Source of the DNA: Winogradskyella pelagia
Lineage (GTDB): Bacteria > Bacteroidota > Bacteroidia > Flavobacteriales > Flavobacteriaceae
Assembly (NCBI RefSeq): GCF_017581965.1
Contig: NZ_JAGEVF010000003.1
Location: forward strand, 289,540-353,539
DNA length: 64,000 bases
Direction: 5' to 3'
Shown here: positions 1 through 10,200 of the stretch, in pieces
Layout of the letters: every line of letters begins with the position of its first letter
Position numbering within the stretch: position 1 is the stretch's first letter
Translations under genes and position numbers: made by a program
The notes under the pieces: generated by a model
The model's input: the letters and a program-made list of their open reading frames with translations, nothing else
Told to the model about the DNA's origin: nothing
Database searches by the model: none

Positions 1-87
1 CGCTACTACAAAGGAACGGTTTGGATCTTAATTGCCTTTGTTGGTTTTATAGCCCTATTAGCTACAGTGAAGTTTATGTTTATGTAG
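1..87 (+). CDS. C-terminal fragment of a membrane protein (partial)
   Basis: The window opens inside a reading frame that runs to a TAG at 85-87. The 28 visible residues form one hydrophobic helix (VWILIAFVGFIALLATVKF) ending in FMFM, so this is the C-terminal transmembrane segment of an inner-membrane protein. Too little is visible to name the family. The gap after it carries the first copy of the 18-bp palindrome (155-172). Confidence 0.6.
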   Translation, partial: RYYKGTVWILIAFVGFIALLATVKFMFM

Positions 88-154
88 TAGTTTAGGCCGT
101 TTTGTCTTAAAATTCTTATTAATTCCTTATTTTTTTATAACTTAACATTCAAAT

Positions 155-172
155 ATACCTAGAACTGGGTAT
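155..172. promoter_or_regulatory. 18-bp palindromic element, copy 1
   Basis: ATACCTAGAACTGGGTAT lies 60 bp before the ATG at 233. It matches three other copies (4240, 6078, 10445) to the consensus ATMCCYASWAYWGGGKAT, each flanked by an A run on the left and a T run on the right. This is the most diverged copy, with 5-bp arms ATACC/GGTAT. It is read as an operator; a weak terminator is the alternative. Confidence 0.5.
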
Positions 173-232
173 GTTTTTGTTTAGCCCTTCTTCTCATCTT
201 TGACTTAACATTAATTCAAAAACCAACTCTTA

Positions 233-964
233 ATGAAAACTAACATTCTAAAAGTTATGTCCTTGCTAATACTTTTGTCGTACTTCGGCTGCAAAGATTG
301 TGAAGACATAGAAACTCAACTAAATTCTAAAACTGTTGAACTGAGGCAAGCAAAGGATTCAATTATATCCTTGGCAGCAACATTGGAACAATGCCAAATA
401 ATTGCTTCAAAAGAATATGGAACAATACTACTAAATCCCTATAAGCCAATACAAAAACTTATTGAAATGACAGATGCTGAAAAGAAAACTTATGGGAAAA
501 GTCATTTCAAAATTGAATCGATTGATTTTAATATGTTCAACACAGAAAAAGGAGAGATACACCTAAAATTCCCTGTTTACAACCCTTCTGGCACATCCAT
601 GGAAATTATGGATATTATAAATGCATCAAGCGAAGACCTGAATGCCATTGTCGTTCTTGTAGATGGATTTGATGGAGAAAAAAATCGAGCCTCTGATGCC
701 ACCCATTTTATAGAAGCAAAAGCTCAAATTAAACGAATTAAAGGCTTGAGCAAAGCGATGCTTGCTGACCATGAACAGCTTAAAGTCTATATATTGCACG
801 ACACTGCATTTTATAGTGACAAACTTATTGACGGCTTTAGAGCTTGCGTAAAATCTGATGGAGCAGAATATGAAGCCAATATATGTCGGCTTCCTCCACC
901 TGTTTTAATATTAGACATCAATCGTCCCCGCGAACAAGAAGGCGATATTATAGTTGGTGGTTAG
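233..964 (+). CDS. Predicted lipoprotein of unknown function
   Basis: A 243-residue protein starts with a lipoprotein signal (hydrophobic stretch, then LSYFGC, lipidated Cys about residue 20), so it should be anchored in the outer or inner membrane. Residues about 24-55 are charged and heptad-like, suggesting a short coiled coil. No enzyme motif was recognised. The stop overlaps the proposed TTG start of the histidine kinase gene by about 11 bp, indicating co-transcription and possible translational coupling. A copy of the shared palindrome lies 60 bp upstream, so this gene probably opens the signalling operon. It may be an accessory sensor or envelope component; that role is inferred only from position. 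Confidence 0.75.
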   Translation: MKTNILKVMSLLILLSYFGCKDCEDIETQLNSKTVELRQAKDSIISLAATLEQCQIIASKEYGTILLNPYKPIQKLIEMTDAEKKTYGKSHFKIESIDFNMFNTEKGEIHLKFPVYNPSGTSMEIMDIINASSEDLNAIVVLVDGFDGEKNRASDATHFIEAKAQIKRIKGLSKAMLADHEQLKVYILHDTAFYSDKLIDGFRACVKSDGAEYEANICRLPPPVLILDINRPREQEGDIIVGG

Positions 965-2732
965 GTCCGGTTACATTTTGGTTTATTTTATGCTCCTGAG
1001 TTTTGCATTAAAAGCGCAGGAGAATACTTATTTTACGCTTACAGAACTGGATTCTATTTTTAATGCAGAAGCTTATTCTGATATTATAGGTTTGGATGTT
1101 TCGCAAATTAAAACCGTTAACAAGCAAGAGCTGGCTGAGGCCAACTTTATATTTGGTAAATCCTTTGAAAACCTTAACAAGGAAGACCAAGCGGTTAATT
1201 TATACAAAAAAGCATTGGAACTGTATACTGAGCTTGGCGACACAGAACAGGTTGCGAGGCTTAACCTAGAACTTTATCTCACTATTGATAGCCAAAACAA
1301 CCTTGAAGTTAAAAATACCGATTACCTTAACAAGGTGTATGAACATGCCAAAACCAACAATTCAGTGAAATGGTTGAGCGTATATTATACCAATTATGGT
1401 GTTGAAATGCTTAAAGCCAATCAAGGTGACTCTGCCAAATATTATTTTGAAGAAGCACTAGACCTGGCTCAACAAATAGACAGTACCAGAATGCAAACCA
1501 ATATTGCCATAAATCTTGGTTCGACCTATTCACGTAAATTCAGAAATCAGGATTCTGCCATTATCTATTACAACCAAGCATTGAAATATTATTTCTCAGA
1601 TACGCTCAACTACAAAGATTTAAATACAGCGTTCAACATATACAACAACATAGGGAATGCCTACCGTCGCAAAAAGGAGTACCAAAAAGCTCTGGACTAT
1701 TATTTCATGGCAGAAGCCATTGATTTACCCAAATTGAATAGCAAGAGTAAAAAAATCCTCTACTCCAATATGGACATTACCTATTATTATCTAAAAGACT
1801 GGCCCAAGGCCTACGATTACTTATATAAATACGATTCCATTAAGGATGTCATTAACTTAAAGGAGCAAAATTCTGCTATAACAGAGATTGAAGAACGATA
1901 CGACAATGAAAAACTTAGAGCAGATAATTTAGAGAGTGAAGCAAAACGCAAACAGAATCAGAACATTGCCATTGGCCTTGGTGGCAGTTTGGCTTTGGGC
2001 AGTATAATCGCATTTCTAGTGTTTAAAAACGTTAAACGTAAACAAAAGCTTACCGAACAAGCTAAAAAACTTCAAAGTCAAAAATTGTCAACAGTTCTAA
2101 AAGAACAAGAACTTAAGGCCATAGATGCCATGATAGAAGGTCAGGAAAAAGAACGGCAACGTATAGCAAATGATTTACATGATGATTTAGGCGGAATGAT
2201 GGCAACCGTAAAACTCCATTTTGATGCCCTAAAAAGAGATGCATCGAAAGACCTATTTGAAAAAACCAATAAGTTGATTAATGAGGCCTATCAAAAGGTA
2301 CGTACGGTTGCCCATGTCAAGAATTCTGGTGTCATGGCCAAACAAGGACTACTTAAAGCTGTTCAACACCTAGCTGATACGATTTCTGCAAGTAACCAAA
2401 TTGATATTGAAGTTGTTGACCATGGCTTAGACCAACGCCTTGAAAACAGTCTCGAGCTCACCCTTTTTAGGGTTATCCAAGAATTAGTAACCAATATCAT
2501 TAAACATGCCGAAGCCACTGAGGCGACCATCCATCTCACCCATCATGACGATAGTATAAATATCATGGTAGAGGATAACGGTAAGGGCTTCAATCCAAAG
2601 CAGATTACAAAAATGAATTATGGTATGGGTATTTCTAGCATTGACAAACGTGTAGAGCACTTGGATGGTAAGCTCAGTATTGAATCTGAATTGAATAAAG
2701 GTACCACTGTAATAATAGACATCCCCTTATGA
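954..2732 (+). CDS. TPR-containing sensor histidine kinase (HisKA_3/HATPase)
   Basis: This 592-residue kinase has an N-terminal signal-like segment (residues 1-21, ending in KAQ), TPR-like helical repeats about 60-300, one transmembrane helix about 337-357, a coiled coil about 360-405, a HisKA_3 dimerisation helix with phospho-acceptor His409 in ANDLHDDLGG, and a HATPase_c domain with N514 and DNGKGF at 541-546. The topology places the TPR region in the periplasm. TTG at 954 gives a complete signal sequence; the first ATG at 990 would remove half of it, so 954 (or GTG 957) is preferred. The 3' end overlaps the response-regulator gene by 4 bp, so the two form a cognate pair. Confidence 0.9.
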   Translation: MVVRSGYILVYFMLLSFALKAQENTYFTLTELDSIFNAEAYSDIIGLDVSQIKTVNKQELAEANFIFGKSFENLNKEDQAVNLYKKALELYTELGDTEQVARLNLELYLTIDSQNNLEVKNTDYLNKVYEHAKTNNSVKWLSVYYTNYGVEMLKANQGDSAKYYFEEALDLAQQIDSTRMQTNIAINLGSTYSRKFRNQDSAIIYYNQALKYYFSDTLNYKDLNTAFNIYNNIGNAYRRKKEYQKALDYYFMAEAIDLPKLNSKSKKILYSNMDITYYYLKDWPKAYDYLYKYDSIKDVINLKEQNSAITEIEERYDNEKLRADNLESEAKRKQNQNIAIGLGGSLALGSIIAFLVFKNVKRKQKLTEQAKKLQSQKLSTVLKEQELKAIDAMIEGQEKERQRIANDLHDDLGGMMATVKLHFDALKRDASKDLFEKTNKLINEAYQKVRTVAHVKNSGVMAKQGLLKAVQHLADTISASNQIDIEVVDHGLDQRLENSLELTLFRVIQELVTNIIKHAEATEATIHLTHHDDSINIMVEDNGKGFNPKQITKMNYGMGISSIDKRVEHLDGKLSIESELNKGTTVIIDIPL

Positions 2733-3352
2733 TACGAATAGCCATAGCAGAAGACCACCAAGCCCTCATTGACGGTATAGAACTACTGCTCAAATATGAA
2801 CAGGATATAGACATTGTAGGTACCACAAATGATGGGGAAGCCTTGCTTCATTTGGTTCGTTTAAAGGAACCTAACGTTGTCATTACGGATATTAGAATGC
2901 CCAAAATGGATGGCATAACCGTCACAGAAACCATAAAAAGGGAGTTCCCACATATAAAAGTATTGGCCTTTACAATGTTCGATCAAACCGAAGCTATACA
3001 ACAAATGCTTGAAGCCGGTGCTTCTGGATATTTGTTAAAAAACTCAGCACTAGGTGAGGTACTCAAAGCCATAAAAGCCGTTTATAACGGACAGACTTAT
3101 TTTGATGCCAATATCGAACTGAATTCAATTAGTACCTCTGGGAAAAAGAAAGGTAAACTCACCAAAAGACAAATAGAAATCTTGCGTTTGGTGGGCCAAG
3201 GAAAAACCTCAAGAGAAATTGCAGATGAACTATTCATTGGCATACATACTGTGGATACCCATAGAAAAAACATGACACGCATTTTGGGACTAAAAGGCAA
3301 AGGCGAATTGATGCGTTATGCACTTGAAAAGAAATATAAATTTAAACCCTAA
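2729..3352 (+). CDS. NarL/LuxR-type response regulator
   Basis: A 207-residue regulator with a receiver domain (acidic pocket AEDH at 8-10, phospho-acceptor Asp54 in VITDIRMPKMDG, and a conserved Lys in LLKNS) followed by a LuxR/GerE helix-turn-helix about 142-205 (LTKRQIEILRLVGQGKTSR, THRKN). It overlaps the kinase gene by ATGA and is almost certainly phosphorylated by it. NarL-type proteins bind short inverted repeats as dimers, so it is a prime candidate to bind the 18-bp palindromes at 155, 4240, 6078 and 10445. This target assignment is an inference. Its recognition-helix region resembles that of the orphan regulator at 10510. Confidence 0.95.
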   Translation: MIRIAIAEDHQALIDGIELLLKYEQDIDIVGTTNDGEALLHLVRLKEPNVVITDIRMPKMDGITVTETIKREFPHIKVLAFTMFDQTEAIQQMLEAGASGYLLKNSALGEVLKAIKAVYNGQTYFDANIELNSISTSGKKKGKLTKRQIEILRLVGQGKTSREIADELFIGIHTVDTHRKNMTRILGLKGKGELMRYALEKKYKFKP

Positions 3353-3357
3353 AATTG

Positions 3358-4209
3358 ATGAAGCATACAGTTCTTATTGTTACTATATTTCTATTGCTAT
3401 GTTCGTGCTCCACAATCAAACTCAATAGTTATGGAAAAATTGGTGAGAAATCCTACCAAAAAATAAAGACACAAGCAGAATTTGTGCACTTAAAAATAAC
3501 TGAGCACAGAACCTCAGCCTTAACAAATGTTGATGAAGAAAACAATATAAGTTCAGAGAGCTTTGACCCTAGCGGACTTATCATTGAACAGATTGTTAAA
3601 ATTCCAGATTACTTGGGGAAAATCATCAAGGACCGCAAAAAGAAATATACCCAAACCTATACCGCAAGAAATACGGTGCCATTTAAAACAGGTGTCATTG
3701 ATAATGATACAGGGGATAGTATTGCATTACCTAAACTTGAATTAACCAGAACCATTTTCACAAATGCTAAAGAAACCAATAATAAATCGGCAATGCGAAT
3801 TCAGTTTGATGCCATACCTATTGACGATAGTTTATTCGTTTTTAGCTTAAAGGATATAAAAAGCAGCTATACCAAAGCCAAGACCACAGAAAAATACCCA
3901 TATGTCAATTTGCTTATTGAAATCAAAGGCACTTATTACAGCCTAGTTAATGGAAAAATCAAAGAACAGGCTCAAGATGCAAATACTATAATTGTACCTG
4001 TCAGAAATCATACAGATACTAAGGAATTATTCAAAAATTCAAAAATCTACAGTGACCTCTTTAAAATAGATGGCCTAAAAACAATTGAGGTTAAAATAAC
4101 TGAAATTAATCCCTATCACTTAAAACTAGAAGAGTTGGAAAGTAATTTGTCGGCAAATCAAGAAGACATTAACAACTTACTTCAAAGACTCAAGGAATTG
4201 CTTAATTAA
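3358..4209 (+). CDS. Predicted lipoprotein of unknown function
   Basis: The protein has a lipoprotein signal peptide (VTIFLLLCSCS; Cys about residue 17-19) and no recognised enzymatic domain. ATG at 3358 is chosen over the adjoining TTG at 3355. It follows the response regulator by 5 bp, so it probably belongs to the same operon. The middle is Lys/Thr rich with predicted beta strands, and the last 30 residues look helical (ELESNLSANQEDINNLLQRL), a possible coiled coil. Together with the lipoprotein at 233 it brackets the two-component system, which suggests envelope-linked sensing or output. That is inference from position. Confidence 0.75.
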   Translation: MKHTVLIVTIFLLLCSCSTIKLNSYGKIGEKSYQKIKTQAEFVHLKITEHRTSALTNVDEENNISSESFDPSGLIIEQIVKIPDYLGKIIKDRKKKYTQTYTARNTVPFKTGVIDNDTGDSIALPKLELTRTIFTNAKETNNKSAMRIQFDAIPIDDSLFVFSLKDIKSSYTKAKTTEKYPYVNLLIEIKGTYYSLVNGKIKEQAQDANTIIVPVRNHTDTKELFKNSKIYSDLFKIDGLKTIEVKITEINPYHLKLEELESNLSANQEDINNLLQRLKELLN

Positions 4210-4239
4210 CAAGTATATTTCCATAACATAACTTAAAAA

Positions 4240-4257
4240 ATACCCACTACAGGGGAT
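4240..4257. promoter_or_regulatory. 18-bp palindromic element, copy 2
   Basis: ATACCCACTACAGGGGAT lies 58 bp before the ATG at 4316, within A-run and T-run flanks. One stem position (A opposite G) is not paired, although the bases match the shared consensus. That favours a protein-binding site over an RNA hairpin. Confidence 0.55.
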
Positions 4258-4315
4258 TTTTTGGCGTTAAGCGGTTTTGTATTTTTAAAATGTATTAACT
4301 AACGTATTTCATAAG

Positions 4316-6028
4316 ATGAAAAAAATTACATTACTCTTAGCATGTGTTGCGTGTTTTTCGCTAAATGCACAAATTTCTGACTATTTAACTAATCTAGGTA
4401 CCACTGTAGGTGTTACGAAAAGCGGTAACACACTTTATATTGGAAGTGTAGGTGAATCCAAAGTATTATCGGTTGACATGTCTTTACCAAACCCAGTTCC
4501 TCAAGATTTAATTACCGGAATATCTTTCCCAACAAAGCTTGTCGTCGTAGGTAATGAGCTTTATCTCACCTATGGGCTCAATAACGTAGGTAAAATAGAC
4601 CTATCAGCCCCAACGCCTCAACTAGAATTCGTCCTGGTTATTCCTGGTGCTTTCGGACTTGCTACTAAAGACAACTTTATGTATGTAGGCGACAGAAACA
4701 ATGGTCAAATACTAAGATTCGATTATACCGTTCCAACACCTACAAGCGAAGTTGTCATTGATAATCTTGGCAGTTTTATGGGAGATATTGCCTTTGACGG
4801 AAACGATTTGTATGTTGCCAGAGGTAGTGATGGCTTTGTCTCTAAAATTGATGTGACCCAAACTAACCCCACAGTTGAAAATGTGGTTATAGAATCTAGT
4901 GTTTTAGACGTAGCTATTGACAACGGCTTTTTGTATTATTCGGGAAGTAGCAGTTTAAAGCGTATTAACCTTACAGATACTAATCCCACACCTATTACCT
5001 TAGCGACTGGCTTAACTTCTATTTGGGATATGTTGATAGATAATGAATTCTATATCGTTCAGCAAACAGCACAACGCATAGCCACAGTTGACATCAATAA
5101 CTTATTAGACCCAACAGCGCATCCGGATTATTCTAATTTATTAGATGTCTATAATTCATTAGGGGGCACTAATTGGTCAGATAATGTAAATTGGCTAGAT
5201 ACCTCATTACCCATTGCTATGTGGACTGGTGTTAGCCTTTCTGATAACGGTAGTGTAGGCGGATTAAACTTACCTAACAACAATTTGACTGGTAACCTGC
5301 CTGCGACCTTAGGAAATTTAACGAATCTCTTATTTGTAAATCTTAGCGGAAATAATCTTGGAGGTTCTATTCCATTTAATAGTCCTACCATCAATCTTGA
5401 TATTTCTGATAACCTTTTTGATTTTTCCGACATAGAACCTTATTTCACTAGCGGTAATTACAATAGCATTACCTATTCACCACAACGCACAACTGATTTA
5501 CCAGAAGACTTTGAGAGCCCTCCTGGTACTAACTTCACTTTTGATGTTAACGATGCTGACATCAATAGAAACTCTGAGGCTACAGCATTAAACAATCAAT
5601 ACCAATGGTTTAAGGATAACGTCGCCATTTCTGGTGCTAATGCCTCCACATATGTAATTAACAATGCTCAGGAGACGGATAGTGGCATCTATTATTGCGA
5701 AATTACCAATCCTATATTACCAGGCCTAACGATTGCCCGGGCTCCAATCACCCTATTGATAGATGCCAGCTTAAGTATGGACACTGAACAGAATTTTAAT
5801 CTAATCTTATACCCAAATCCATCAAAAGAGTGGCTAAATATTCAATTTGGGGAAACCTTAGAGAAAGGCCTTCTAAGCATTTACGATGTAAATGGCAGAC
5901 TCATACAGCAAAAAGAGGTTTCTGGGGATACCCTATTACTCAATATTGAGAACCTTAATTCTGGTATGTATATCCTTAGTATTGAAGAGCAAAATTCTAA
6001 AGTCGTCAAACGCTTTATGAAGCAATAA
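4316..6028 (+). CDS. T9SS-secreted protein with beta-propeller-like, LRR and Ig-like regions
   Basis: A 570-residue secreted protein. A signal peptide (about 1-18, ending LNAQ) is followed by a repetitive beta region resembling NHL/SMP-30 propeller blades (about 20-265, recurring VDxxxPxP motifs). Next come LRR-like turns about 310-365 (NLPNNNLTGNLPATLGNLT), an Ig-like segment about 425-480 (YQWFKDNVAISG; SGIYYCEI), and a T9SS type A sorting domain about 498-570 (LYPNPSKEWLNI through VVKRFMKQ). It should be exported by T9SS and displayed on the cell surface or released. Many such proteins bind ligands or polysaccharides; the target is unknown here. Expression is probably controlled through the palindrome at 4240. 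Confidence 0.85.
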   Translation: MKKITLLLACVACFSLNAQISDYLTNLGTTVGVTKSGNTLYIGSVGESKVLSVDMSLPNPVPQDLITGISFPTKLVVVGNELYLTYGLNNVGKIDLSAPTPQLEFVLVIPGAFGLATKDNFMYVGDRNNGQILRFDYTVPTPTSEVVIDNLGSFMGDIAFDGNDLYVARGSDGFVSKIDVTQTNPTVENVVIESSVLDVAIDNGFLYYSGSSSLKRINLTDTNPTPITLATGLTSIWDMLIDNEFYIVQQTAQRIATVDINNLLDPTAHPDYSNLLDVYNSLGGTNWSDNVNWLDTSLPIAMWTGVSLSDNGSVGGLNLPNNNLTGNLPATLGNLTNLLFVNLSGNNLGGSIPFNSPTINLDISDNLFDFSDIEPYFTSGNYNSITYSPQRTTDLPEDFESPPGTNFTFDVNDADINRNSEATALNNQYQWFKDNVAISGANASTYVINNAQETDSGIYYCEITNPILPGLTIARAPITLLIDASLSMDTEQNFNLILYPNPSKEWLNIQFGETLEKGLLSIYDVNGRLIQQKEVSGDTLLLNIENLNSGMYILSIEEQNSKVVKRFMKQ

Positions 6029-6077
6029 CATTTAATTTTACCATTTAACGATAGAATAGGCATCTTGTGACCAAAAA

Positions 6078-6095
6078 ATCCCCAGTATTGGGGAT
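6078..6095. promoter_or_regulatory. 18-bp palindromic element, copy 3
   Basis: ATCCCCAGTATTGGGGAT has perfect 7-bp arms inside an A6/T8 context. It lies 61 bp before the ATG at 6157 and 50 bp after the previous stop. By itself it could be a bidirectional terminator, but its match in sequence and spacing to the copies at 155, 4240 and 10445 argues for an operator. Confidence 0.55.
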
Positions 6096-6156
6096 TTTTT
6101 TGTGTCTCCATGAAACCTAAATTGGAAACTGTTATTAACCAATAATTTAATTTACA

Positions 6157-7212
6157 ATGAAAACGATTACAAAAATCTTTAAAACAGCAATGGTGCTTTG
6201 CTTAGGTCTTACGATAACGGCCTTAAACGCACAAACCACACACATCGTTAATAATAATGCTGGTACAGCTGCAGACTTTGATAATCTACAGGCCGCCATT
6301 GATGCTGCGGCCAACGGGGATATTATTCACGTACAGCAATCCTCAACCAGCTATGGTAATGTGACATTAGATAAACAACTCACCATTATTGGGCGATCCC
6401 ATAGTGATGCGTCCTACTCTTCTGATATTGGTACATTAGAGCTTGTAGAAGGCTCTTCCAACAGTGTTATAAAAGGTCTTGACATTTCTAGTGTAAGTGA
6501 ACCTTTTGTGTCTGGTGGAAACTACGGTACAATCACAGATTTAGTTTTTCAAGATAACAAAATCGGAAACTTTCCAAATATTGGGATTTATAGAACCTTT
6601 AATAACATTTTAATGCAAGGAAACATTATTGGATCCTTTAGTATTGGTACAAATACTTCTAACTTTTTAGTTACCAATAATATATTCACTTCATCATCTG
6701 TATCCTTTAGTATGGTAGACACGTTGCTTTTTGCAAATAATATCGTAGGCTATTTTAATGGATTTTCTATTACCAATAATACACCTGATCTTCTAAATAT
6801 CAGTAACTGCTTGTTCATTGGGGATCGATTCGCTGATATCACGGTATCTTATTTTGGTACAGGACCTTTGCAAATTACCAATTGTTTAACCTACAACTAT
6901 GACGCTAACTACAATTTTGCAACAGGCAGTAACATTACCATAAGTAACAGCCAAGAAAACATTGACCCTTTATTTACCTTTAGAGATGGCAGTAACGGGA
7001 GTATTGGTACTTCGGGTACATTTAATCCAAATTTAGACGATTTAACACTACAAGCGGGCTCTCCATTTATCAATGATGGTATTTATGAGGCCTATAATTT
7101 TAAACCTTTAGGTACACCCACTGGACTGCCAAGCCTTAAAATTGACAGCTATGATCCAACGGTACCTAAAAATTCGGATCTAACGGTAACCATTACAGCC
7201 AAAACCAACTAA
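6157..7212 (+). CDS. Secreted parallel beta-helix protein
   Basis: A 351-residue protein with a signal peptide (about 1-25, ending LNAQ). A start resembling the pectate-lyase/DUF1565 fold (LQAAIDAAANGDIIHVQ, about 44-60) leads into Asn-rich repeated strands typical of a right-handed parallel beta-helix, about 60-300. The protein ends at KTN with no T9SS sorting domain, unlike both its neighbours, so it is probably periplasmic or exported in complex with a partner. The next gene starts 17 bp downstream without a terminator, so the two are likely co-transcribed from the promoter below the palindrome at 6078. No catalytic residues for lyase activity could be assigned. Confidence 0.75.
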   Translation: MKTITKIFKTAMVLCLGLTITALNAQTTHIVNNNAGTAADFDNLQAAIDAAANGDIIHVQQSSTSYGNVTLDKQLTIIGRSHSDASYSSDIGTLELVEGSSNSVIKGLDISSVSEPFVSGGNYGTITDLVFQDNKIGNFPNIGIYRTFNNILMQGNIIGSFSIGTNTSNFLVTNNIFTSSSVSFSMVDTLLFANNIVGYFNGFSITNNTPDLLNISNCLFIGDRFADITVSYFGTGPLQITNCLTYNYDANYNFATGSNITISNSQENIDPLFTFRDGSNGSIGTSGTFNPNLDDLTLQAGSPFINDGIYEAYNFKPLGTPTGLPSLKIDSYDPTVPKNSDLTVTITAKTN

Positions 7213-7229
7213 TCTTTAAACCATATTTT

Positions 7230-10200
7230 ATGAAAACGCATATCACATTATGGTTATGCTGTTGTATCACTTGGTTTAGTTTAGGGCAGTCTATTACAGA
7301 ATTGGAGTATTTCTTTAATACCGATCCTGGTTTTGGAAATGCCAACACATTGACACCCAATGCCAATTCGGGAGAGCTTTCTCAAAGCTTCAATATTTCA
7401 CCGCCAACAGATGCAACAGGCTTTAACACCCTATATATTAGAGCAAAAGATGATACTAACACTTGGTCTTTATACGCTAATAGTATTGTATTTATAACTG
7501 ATACAGACAACAGTGGTACGGCCACAGAACTCACAGCAGCAGAATATTTTATAAATACCGACCCAGGCTTTGGCAATGCTACAGCCTTACCGCTAAACAC
7601 AAATACTGGCAATCTCACCCAGAGTTTTCCCATACCTATTGGAGCGAGTCTCAGCGGATTTAACACAATATATATTCGTACACAAGATGATTTGGGGAAT
7701 TGGAGTCTTTACGATAACGTAAAATTCTTTGTTACTGAAGAACAAGGCAGTGGCGCTACCTCAATTACAGCTTTAGAATATTTTATAGATACCGACCCAG
7801 GATTTGGTAATGCTACTAGTGTTGGAGTTAACACCAATACGGGCAGTGTGTCGCAAAGTTTTGCTATTCCTCTAGTCAATTTAGATGAAGGCTTTCACAA
7901 CTTGTACATCAGAACCCAAGATGATTTTGGGGAATGGAGCTTATATGATAAACGCTTGTTCTTTGTTACACCAGAACAAAACGTGTCACCTATTGTAGCT
8001 GCAGAATATTTCTATGACGTTGATCCTGGTTTAGGTAATGGTACATCAGTAGTTTTGCAACCAACAGGTAATCTAGACGAATTTACTGTGGATTTAAGTA
8101 CAGCCGATATTACCTGCGACTTTCATGATTTCTACATTCGCCTAATTAATGAAGATGGCTCTTGGTCACTCTATGATTATGGTTTACAAATTGAAGTTTT
8201 TGATAACGCCGACCCCACCATTGTGGTCTTCAATGATATTACCGTAGAGTTAGATGCCAGTGGACAAGGGAGTTTGACCATCGCCGATGTGGATAACGGT
8301 ACCTTTGATGATTGCGAATTGGTATCTGTAGAACTGAACCAACCACAATTTGATTACACCTGTGCCGATTTAGGTACACAGACCGTGACAGTTACCGCCA
8401 CCGATGCGGAAGCTAAAGTGAGTACACTAGATGTTGCCATTACCGTGGTAGATCTTATTGATCCGGTAGCTTTAGCACAAAATATTACGGTGCAACTCAA
8501 CACTAACGGACAAGTCACCATCACAGCAGACGATTTGGAAAATGGTTCCACAGATAATTGTAGTATTACGAGCCGCAGTGTGGATGTTTCAAGTTTTGAT
8601 TGTTCCAATTTAGGAGATAACCTTGTCAATTTTACAGTAACAGACTCCTCTGGTAATACCAATACCGTTCAAGCTACGGTAACTGTAGAAGATTCGGTTA
8701 ATCCCGAAGCACTTACTCAAAATATAACCGTACAACTTGATGCCAGTGGAAATGCAACAATAACGGCAGATGATGTGGACCAGTCCACTGATAACTGCAG
8801 CATTGTAACCAAGGCTCTAGACATCACTTCATTTGATTGTTCCAATTTAGGTGCTAATACAGTCAATTTAACGGTGACGGATCAGAGTGGTAATTCAGCT
8901 TCAACTACTGCAACCGTGACCGTAGAAGATTCAATTTCACCAACGGTAATAACGCAAGATGTTACGGTACAGCTCGATAGTAATGGAACGGCAACAATCA
9001 CCACTGCTGACATTGAAAACGGATCAACGGATAATTGCGGTATATCGAGTTTAGCTTTAGACATCGACACTTTTGATTGCTCCAACCTAGGATCAAATAC
9101 GGTTACCCTAACCGTCACAGACCAAAGTGGTAACAGTGCTTTTGGGACAGCCAACGTCACAGTTGAAGATGGTGTTGCACCAACAGTCCTAGCTCAGAAT
9201 ATAACGTTACAGCTTGATGCCACTGGCAGTGCAACTTTAGACCCTGCTTTATTAGATAATGGGTCATCAGATAATTGTGGTATTGCCTCTTTTGCTTCAG
9301 ATATCACACTATTTAGTTGTAGTGATATAGGTGCTAATACAGTGAACTTAACGGTTACTGACACCTCTGGAAATACAGATGTAACAACAGCAACTGTAAC
9401 TGTAGAAGACGGAGTTGACCCTAGTGTTATTACACAAAATATAAGTATTGGCCTGGATAGTGGCGGTATAGCAACGATAACGGTTGACGATATTGATAAT
9501 GGATCTTCAGACAATTGTGGTATTGCCACAAGAACGTTAGACATTACAACCTTCGATTGCTCCAATTTAGGCGCAAACACGGTTACCCTTAACATTACAG
9601 ATGTGAATGGAAGAACTGGTAACGCCACAGCAACTGTAACGGTAACAGACAGTACGGACCCACTTGCAGTAAGCCAGAATATCACTTTAGAATTGGATGT
9701 TAATGGAAATGCAACCCTAACGCCTGATGCTATCGATGGCGGTTCATCAGACAATTGTGGCATTGATTCCCGCAGTATTGATGTATCTAGTTTTAGTTGT
9801 GTAGATTTAGGAGCGAACACCGTTAATTTAACGGTTTTTGATGCTAGTGGTAATTCCAATACAACGAGTGCAACGGTGACCGTGGAAGATAATCTCGACC
9901 CTATTGCATTGGGGCAAGACATCACCATTGGCTTGGAGGGCAATCCATCCGTTAGCATTGTAGCATTGGATGTAGACAATGGATCTTCAGATAATTGTGG
10001 CATAAACTCGTATACCATCGATGTTGATACATTTACAGCGGTAGGTACTTATCCGGTTGTACTAACAGTGACGGATGCCTCTGGAAACTCTAATTCAACA
10101 ACGGTTACCGTTACCGTAGAGGCTACCTTAGGGCTTTCTGAAAATAGTATTGACCCTAAACGGATAGATTTACATCCCAATCCGACACAGTACGAACTGC

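Noticed and set aside
6073..6102. Palindrome 3 as a plain terminator
   Set aside because: Alone it looks like a terminator, but the same element recurs at near constant distance before three other genes, including copies with unpaired stem positions, so an operator reading was kept and the alternative noted.
9194..10018. 274-residue minus-strand frame inside the giant secreted gene
   Set aside because: An antisense shadow of the HYR repeats with repeated pattern and no start context.
8211..10130. CRISPR-like repeat array
   Set aside because: The repeats are in frame, about 240 bp long, and encode Ig-like domains; no short identical repeats with unique spacers.
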